From: DAONJL01 sp035405645 [NCBI: bacterium]
Lineage (GTDB): Bacteria; JAGOBX01; DAONJL01
Assembly (NCBI GenBank): GCA_035405645.1
Contig: DAONJL010000071.1
Location: forward strand, 1,287 to 10,865
Direction: 5' to 3'
DNA: 9,579 nt
Shown: one piece after another, positions 7,250-9,579 of the stretch
How positions within the stretch are numbered: position 1 is the first letter of the stretch
Layout: every line of letters begins with the position of its first letter
Translations under genes and position numbers: made by a program
Notes under the pieces: generated by a model
What the model saw: only the letters and a program-made list of their open reading frames with translations
The model's database searches: none
What the model was told of the DNA's origin: nothing

Positions 7250-7868
7250 AAACTCTAAAACCTTTATAAACTGTGTTCGCTTCGATATTTTTAATCACTA
7301 CTGCTCCAGCACCGATAATTGCATTTTCACCAATTTCTATTTTATTACTTATAACGCAACCTATCCCTAAAAATACTGCTTCACCAACTGTTATGTTTCC
7401 TGCCATAATTACGCCAGGACAAATATGCGAATGAGAACCTATCTTACAGTCATGATCAATTGTCGAATTTGGATAAATTATAACATTGTCTCCAATTTCA
7501 ACATTTATACCAATTGAAACATTCTTCATTATTAAAATATTTTTTCCTAATCTTACATTTCTTGCGAGTCGAGCAGATGGATCAATTAAATTTATCCCTT
7601 CAAAATTTTTTGCTACTAAATTATTATATATTTTCCGTCTAATATTATTATTTTTATCTGTTCCAACGCAATTTAAAGCATATTTAATTTTTCCAGAAAA
7701 TTTTTCTAAGACTTCGTCATTTCCTAAATATTCGTAATTCATAATTTCTTCGGATTTTTCAAGTGCAATATATCCTATAATCTTATAGTCATTAGCATAA
7801 AATTCTTCTATCATATCAATTGCAATTCTTGACAAACAACCACCACCGACAATAATTAATTCATTCAT
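7248..7868 (-). CDS. PglD/NeuD-type sugar acyltransferase
   Basis: Predicted acyl-CoA or acetyl-CoA dependent transferase of the NeuD/PglD group, which acetylates amino sugars such as the bacillosamine precursor or sialic-acid-type sugars. Its 206 residues hold an N-terminal Rossmann-like nucleotide-sugar domain (LIIVGGG, 4-10) and a left-handed beta-helix from about residue 93. STIDHDCKIGSHSHICPGV (135-153) carries the likely catalytic base His139. GIGCVISNKIEIGENAIIGAGAVV (168-191) is the usual late repeat. DPSA (96-99) replaces the usual HPSA. The protein stops at VYKGFRV, where relatives continue with a G.PA-type tail, and the TAA coincides with the edge of an interspersed repeat, so the tail may have been lost. 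AGGAG at 7881-7885 is a ribosome binding site with a 12-nt spacer. It stands about 770 bp upstream of the aminotransferase operon, with which it makes biochemical sense. Confidence 0.92.
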   Translation of the reverse strand: MNELIIVGGGCLSRIAIDMIEEFYANDYKIIGYIALEKSEEIMNYEYLGNDEVLEKFSGKIKYALNCVGTDKNNNIRRKIYNNLVAKNFEGINLIDPSARLARNVRLGKNILIMKNVSIGINVEIGDNVIIYPNSTIDHDCKIGSHSHICPGVIMAGNITVGEAVFLGIGCVISNKIEIGENAIIGAGAVVIKNIEANTVYKGFRV

Positions 7869-7880
7869 CTTCTTAACTTA

Positions 7881-7885
7881 CTCCT
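7881..7885 (-). promoter_or_regulatory. Ribosome binding site of the PglD-like gene
   Basis: Minus-strand AGGAG, 12 nt before the ATG at 7866-7868. The spacer is slightly long but there is no better candidate start. The rest of the 160-bp gap up to 8028 shows no gene. Confidence 0.5.
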
Positions 7886-8028
7886 ATTTACTATTTAAGT
7901 TTTAATAATAAATTTATTATGAATAAGATCATATTTTTCATTATCGCTCAATTTTATTTTTCCGAATACAAACAATTCGATTGCGAAATATTTGATTTAT
8001 TAAATTTTTTTCTTTAAAATTTTTATAT

Positions 8029-8502
8029 TCAAGAAATTAACTCAATAAAATTATCTAATTCATCAAAAAACATATCAACTGTATTTCCGAAATCCTCAAC
8101 TAAATTTTGCATTTTATCCCAGTTCAATTCAAACAAATATGCATTTCTAAAAAAATGACGGAAATTTTTATATTCAACTAATTTTAAATATAAATTTTCA
8201 CTAATAACTTTTGGTCTTATATCTTTAATCTCAATAATCATTTTTTTTAATAAATCAGAATGATAAATTGATTTATCAATATTATTTCCAAAAACATTAG
8301 CAATATTTTTTAAAATATTTTCTATACCATTATAAAAATTATGAAGGATATAACCATAGACAGAAGCATCAAATTTATCAGGTATTTTATTTTGATTTTT
8401 TTCTTTTAATAATTCTATATCTTCCTTTAATTTAATAATCTTTTTCCTTTCAAATTCTATCTCTGCGATAAGTGTTTTGATTATAATTTCAGATATTTTC
8501 AT
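8029..8502 (-). CDS. HEPN-domain (HepT-like) protein, putative toxin of an MNT/HEPN pair
   Basis: All-helical protein of 157 residues of the HEPN type that accompanies minimal nucleotidyltransferases; HepT proteins of such pairs are RNases whose toxicity the MNT partner blocks. The diagnostic stretch is FRHFFRNAYLFELNWDKM (114-131) near the C-terminus. In the common HEPN motif R-x4-6-H, the His after Arg115 would fall on residue 120, which here is Asn, although His116 is adjacent; whether this is normal for this subfamily I cannot say. A charged, Lys/Glu-rich helix (9-40) precedes. The reading frame is open to an ATG at 8553, but the ATG at 8500-8502 is preferred: it has a GAGGTG ribosome binding site (8507-8512) and reduces overlap with the upstream MNT gene from 65 to 14 bp. 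The overlap implies coupled translation. Confidence 0.85.
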   Translation of the reverse strand: MKISEIIIKTLIAEIEFERKKIIKLKEDIELLKEKNQNKIPDKFDASVYGYILHNFYNGIENILKNIANVFGNNIDKSIYHSDLLKKMIIEIKDIRPKVISENLYLKLVEYKNFRHFFRNAYLFELNWDKMQNLVEDFGNTVDMFFDELDNFIELIS

Positions 8503-8845
8503 ACAACACCTCGCACTTTTGTAAGACAATTTTTTTAAAGTTTTCATCGTCATCTAAATCAAACAAATCAATTTTAAAATCCAAATTAATGTCTAAATCT
8601 CTATATAATTTAAAAAAATCTTCCTGTTTTTTCAAACCAATAATCCCAATATCTAAATCTGATTTTGAATTAAATTTTTCTTCATTTAATGCACTGCCAA
8701 ACATTACTATTTTTTCAACATCATATTTTTTTACAATATCTTTAATTATATTTTTCACTTCATTAAGTTTTAAAAAATACTTTTTATTTTCTTTTTGATT
8801 ATCTTCTATTCTTTTTTCTAAATTTATTAAATAAATATTTTTCAT
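8489..8845 (-). CDS. MNT-domain minimal nucleotidyltransferase, putative antitoxin
   Basis: Minimal nucleotidyltransferase of 118 residues. MFGSALNEEKFNSKSDLDIGI (48-68) has the GS (50-51) and DxD (Asp63, Asp65) of the polymerase-beta-like active site, and Asp93 in KIDLFD is the likely third metal ligand, so all catalytic acids seem present. In MntA/HepT systems the MNT protein neutralises the HEPN toxin, in known cases by transferring AMP to it; that role is inferred here from the 14-bp overlap with the downstream HEPN gene. A lysine-rich N-terminal 40 residues precedes the domain, partly a helix. The start at 8843-8845 has no Shine-Dalgarno sequence; instead a GTCAGGGACA motif (8849-8858), related to the nearby repeat island, occupies the position. 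No better start is available because the next Met is residue 48, inside the active-site strand. Confidence 0.9.
   Translation of the reverse strand: MKNIYLINLEKRIEDNQKENKKYFLKLNEVKNIIKDIVKKYDVEKIVMFGSALNEEKFNSKSDLDIGIIGLKKQEDFFKLYRDLDINLDFKIDLFDLDDDENFKKIVLQKCEVLYENI
8507..8512 (-). promoter_or_regulatory. Ribosome binding site deciding the HEPN gene start
   Basis: Minus-strand GAGGTG, 4 nt before the ATG at 8500-8502 and inside the 3' end of the MNT gene. It favours this start over the upstream in-frame ATG at 8551-8553. Confidence 0.6.
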
Positions 8846-8848
8846 TTA

Positions 8849-8858
8849 GTCAGGGACA
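8849..8858. repeat. GTCAGGGACA motif ahead of the MNT gene
   Basis: It matches GTCGGAGACA (8926-8935) at 8 of 10 positions and GGTGGGGACA (8954-8963) at 7 of 10, all in the same orientation. It lies 4-13 nt upstream of the MNT start codon, where a ribosome binding site would be expected. Confidence 0.5.
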
Positions 8859-8920
8859 CTCTTTAAAAAATTTAATTTTTTATTAAATAATTTATCTGTC
8901 AAATTATAAAGATAAATATA

Positions 8921-8980
8921 GCATTGTCGGAGACATTTGATGGAGGCAGGTTTGGTGGGGACAGGCGTCACCTCTTCCTC
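8921..8980. repeat. GC-rich tandem-repeat island with bulged hairpin
   Basis: A GC-rich island in very AT-rich DNA. Two 15-bp units lie head to tail: TTTGATGGAGGCAGG (8936-8950) and TTTGGTGGGGACAGG (8951-8965), 12 of 15 identical, preceded by a more degenerate unit ending GTCGGAGACA (8926-8935). The end can fold as GGT (8954-8956), bulge GGG, GAC (8960-8962), loop AGGC, GTC, ACC (8970-8972). Purine-rich G-tracts and a bulged hairpin recall REP-type or IS200-like terminal structures, but no transposase is present in the window to support this. Confidence 0.55.
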
Positions 8981-9110
8981 TCATATTTTAAAACTTTAAT
9001 ATAATTTTTTAAGTATTGAAGATATTTATTATAATTCATAAAATTAATTGTAAACAGCCAACTTTTTTCTTTTGTGTAAATTTACGAATTTTACTGGCAT
9101 ATTTTCTTCT

Positions 9111-9140
9111 GGCAACTAATCTCGCTAATCTACACTAAAG
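9111..9140 (-). repeat. 10-bp periodic CTAAT array beside repeat copy 3
   Basis: Three 10-bp units on the plus strand, GGCAACTAAT, CTCGCTAATC and TACACTAAAG, end 19 bp before the core of copy 3, matching the layout at copy 2. Confidence 0.65.
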
Positions 9141-9159
9141 TTTTTATTTAATGATTTAT

Positions 9160-9190
9160 AAAAAACTTCACAAACTTCACGTCGGAGGTT
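9160..9190 (-). repeat. Interspersed gene-end repeat, copy 3
   Basis: Third copy of the 30-bp core in the same orientation. Its minus-strand start (TTAACCTCCGACG) follows within a few bases of the stop of the three-codon ORF at 9194-9205 and lies about 40 bp after the stop of the partial ATPase-like gene. Confidence 0.92.
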
Positions 9191-9193
9191 AAT

Positions 9194-9216
9194 TCACTGT
9201 GACATTTTTTCACCTC
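9194..9216 (-). other. Orphan ribosome binding site and three-codon ORF (M-S-Q-stop)
   Basis: On the minus strand GAGGTG (9211-9216), a 5-nt A spacer and ATG TCA CAG TGA form a well-spaced translation start that ends after three codons, directly before repeat copy 3. It looks like the surviving 5' end of a gene whose body was removed when the repeat or a recombination at it arrived; a leader peptide is an alternative. Confidence 0.4.
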
Positions 9217-9232
9217 TTTTATTTTCAATTAT

Positions 9233-9579
9233 CTATTTATTAAAATATAACTTTATCCCCCATTCATAAGAACGACCCTGTGGATAAAATTCTGCTGTCA
9301 CTGGATTATAATATATTATATTGTTGTGAACCATATCTTTTAATATTTCAATTTCTTCTTCATTAAATTTGCCTTTACTTATTCTGCACTTATTTACAAA
9401 TTTTATTAATACTTGTTCATTTAATTTTCTGTTTTTTTCTGTCGCATAATCTATTATCATATTCCGTATTTTTATTTTATACTCTTCACAAACCTTCTCT
9501 ACTTCTTCTTCAAAAAATCTGCTTAATAATAATTGTATCTCCCACATACTACCGCCCACTGTGTCCCATACCTTTTCTA
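9233..9579 (-). CDS. 3' end of a probable AAA-type ATPase (partial at window edge)
   Basis: The frame is open to the window edge: codons before the possible GTG start at 9557-9559 read EKVWDT, so this is best treated as the last 114 residues or so of a longer gene. WDTVGGSMWEIQLLLSRFF resembles the segment of archaeal-type/STAND-like ATPases (ATPase_2-like) where a W..vGG...... helix follows the sensor region. The C-terminus NNIIYYNPVTAEFYPQGRSYEWGIKLY resembles their winged-helix end with DP.t..i.PQ. The Walker motifs would lie outside the window. The call rests on recalled motifs and could be wrong. The ORF ends TAG at 9233-9235 and is followed by the orphan start and repeat copy 3. Confidence 0.45.
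   Translation of the reverse strand, partial: EKVWDTVGGSMWEIQLLLSRFFEEEVEKVCEEYKIKIRNMIIDYATEKNRKLNEQVLIKFVNKCRISKGKFNEEEIEILKDMVHNNIIYYNPVTAEFYPQGRSYEWGIKLYFNK

Larger units (their letters stand above)
8846..9232. other. 387-bp non-coding interval
   Basis: Contains, from low to high coordinate, the GTCAGGGACA motif, the GC-rich island, about 130 bp of AT-rich sequence with nothing recognisable (8981-9110), the CTAAT array, repeat copy 3, and the orphan translation start. Six-frame inspection gave no transposase-like motifs as found around the operon. Confidence 0.6.

Noticed and set aside
7181-7260. Repeat as an integron attC site
   Set aside because: Copy 2 happens to have GTTTAAC at the gene end, fitting one attC core-site pattern, but copies 1 and 3 do not, no matching GTTRRRY partner with hairpin arms is visible, and no integrase is in the window.
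8503-8553. Longer start for the HEPN gene at the ATG 8551-8553
   Set aside because: It would overlap the MNT gene by 65 bp and lacks a ribosome binding site, whereas the ATG at 8500-8502 has GAGGTG upstream.
22-9190. The three 30-bp repeats as a CRISPR array
   Set aside because: Copies are about 7.2 and 1.9 kb apart with genes between, there are no regular spacers, and no cas genes are present.
9557-9559. GTG as the true start of the 9233-9559 ORF
   Set aside because: The frame stays open to the window edge and the upstream codons (EKVWDT) continue a plausible ATPase segment, so a partial gene is more likely.

Overview
This is a strongly AT-rich bacterial window in which every supportable gene lies on the minus strand, so transcription runs from high to low coordinates. 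Several starts have a clear Shine-Dalgarno sequence (AATAAAGAGGT twice, GAGGTG twice). The window also holds interspersed gene-end repeats and 10-bp periodic CTAAT arrays. I associate arrays of that kind with genomes of the Bacteroidota/Ignavibacteria/FCB sort, but this is an impression and the sequence does not settle the taxon.

Layout in transcription order: (1) 9579-9233, the 3' end of a gene running off the window, probably the C-terminal part of an AAA-type ATPase. (2) 9232-8846, non-coding: a strong ribosome binding site followed by a three-codon dead ORF, one copy of a roughly 70-bp interspersed repeat, and a GC-rich tandem-repeat island. (3) 8845-8029, a two-gene MNT nucleotidyltransferase / HEPN (HepT-like) pair that looks like a toxin-antitoxin module. 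(4) 7868-7248, a PglD/NeuD-type sugar O- or N-acyltransferase whose stop codon lies on a second repeat copy. (5) 7247-6478, repeat arrays and the decayed C-terminal half of an rve/IS481-type transposase. (6) 6477-1309, a tight five-gene operon: DegT-type sugar aminotransferase, SPASM-like radical SAM enzyme, B12-binding-type radical SAM enzyme, left-handed beta-helix acetyltransferase and GT4 glycosyltransferase. (7) 1308-708, the decayed N-terminal half of an IS481-type transposase. (8) 707-39, an RluA-family pseudouridine synthase whose last codons and stop come from a third repeat copy.

How the genes fit together: the operon reads as a small pathway that makes an amino sugar, modifies it with two radical SAM enzymes, acylates it and transfers it to a glycan, probably cell-surface polysaccharide. 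The PglD-like gene upstream could belong to the same pathway, since PglD/NeuD enzymes acylate the amino group that DegT-family aminotransferases install.

The least expected result is in the apparently empty stretches on either side of the operon. They are not random: translated with frameshifts and stops allowed, the downstream stretch carries the first half of an IS481-type transposase and the upstream stretch the second half. The order C-half, operon, N-half is what a circularly permuted mobile unit, or an eroded pair of flanking insertion sequences, would leave. Separately, a 30-bp repeat core occurs three times in one orientation and supplies or overlaps the stop codon of two genes.
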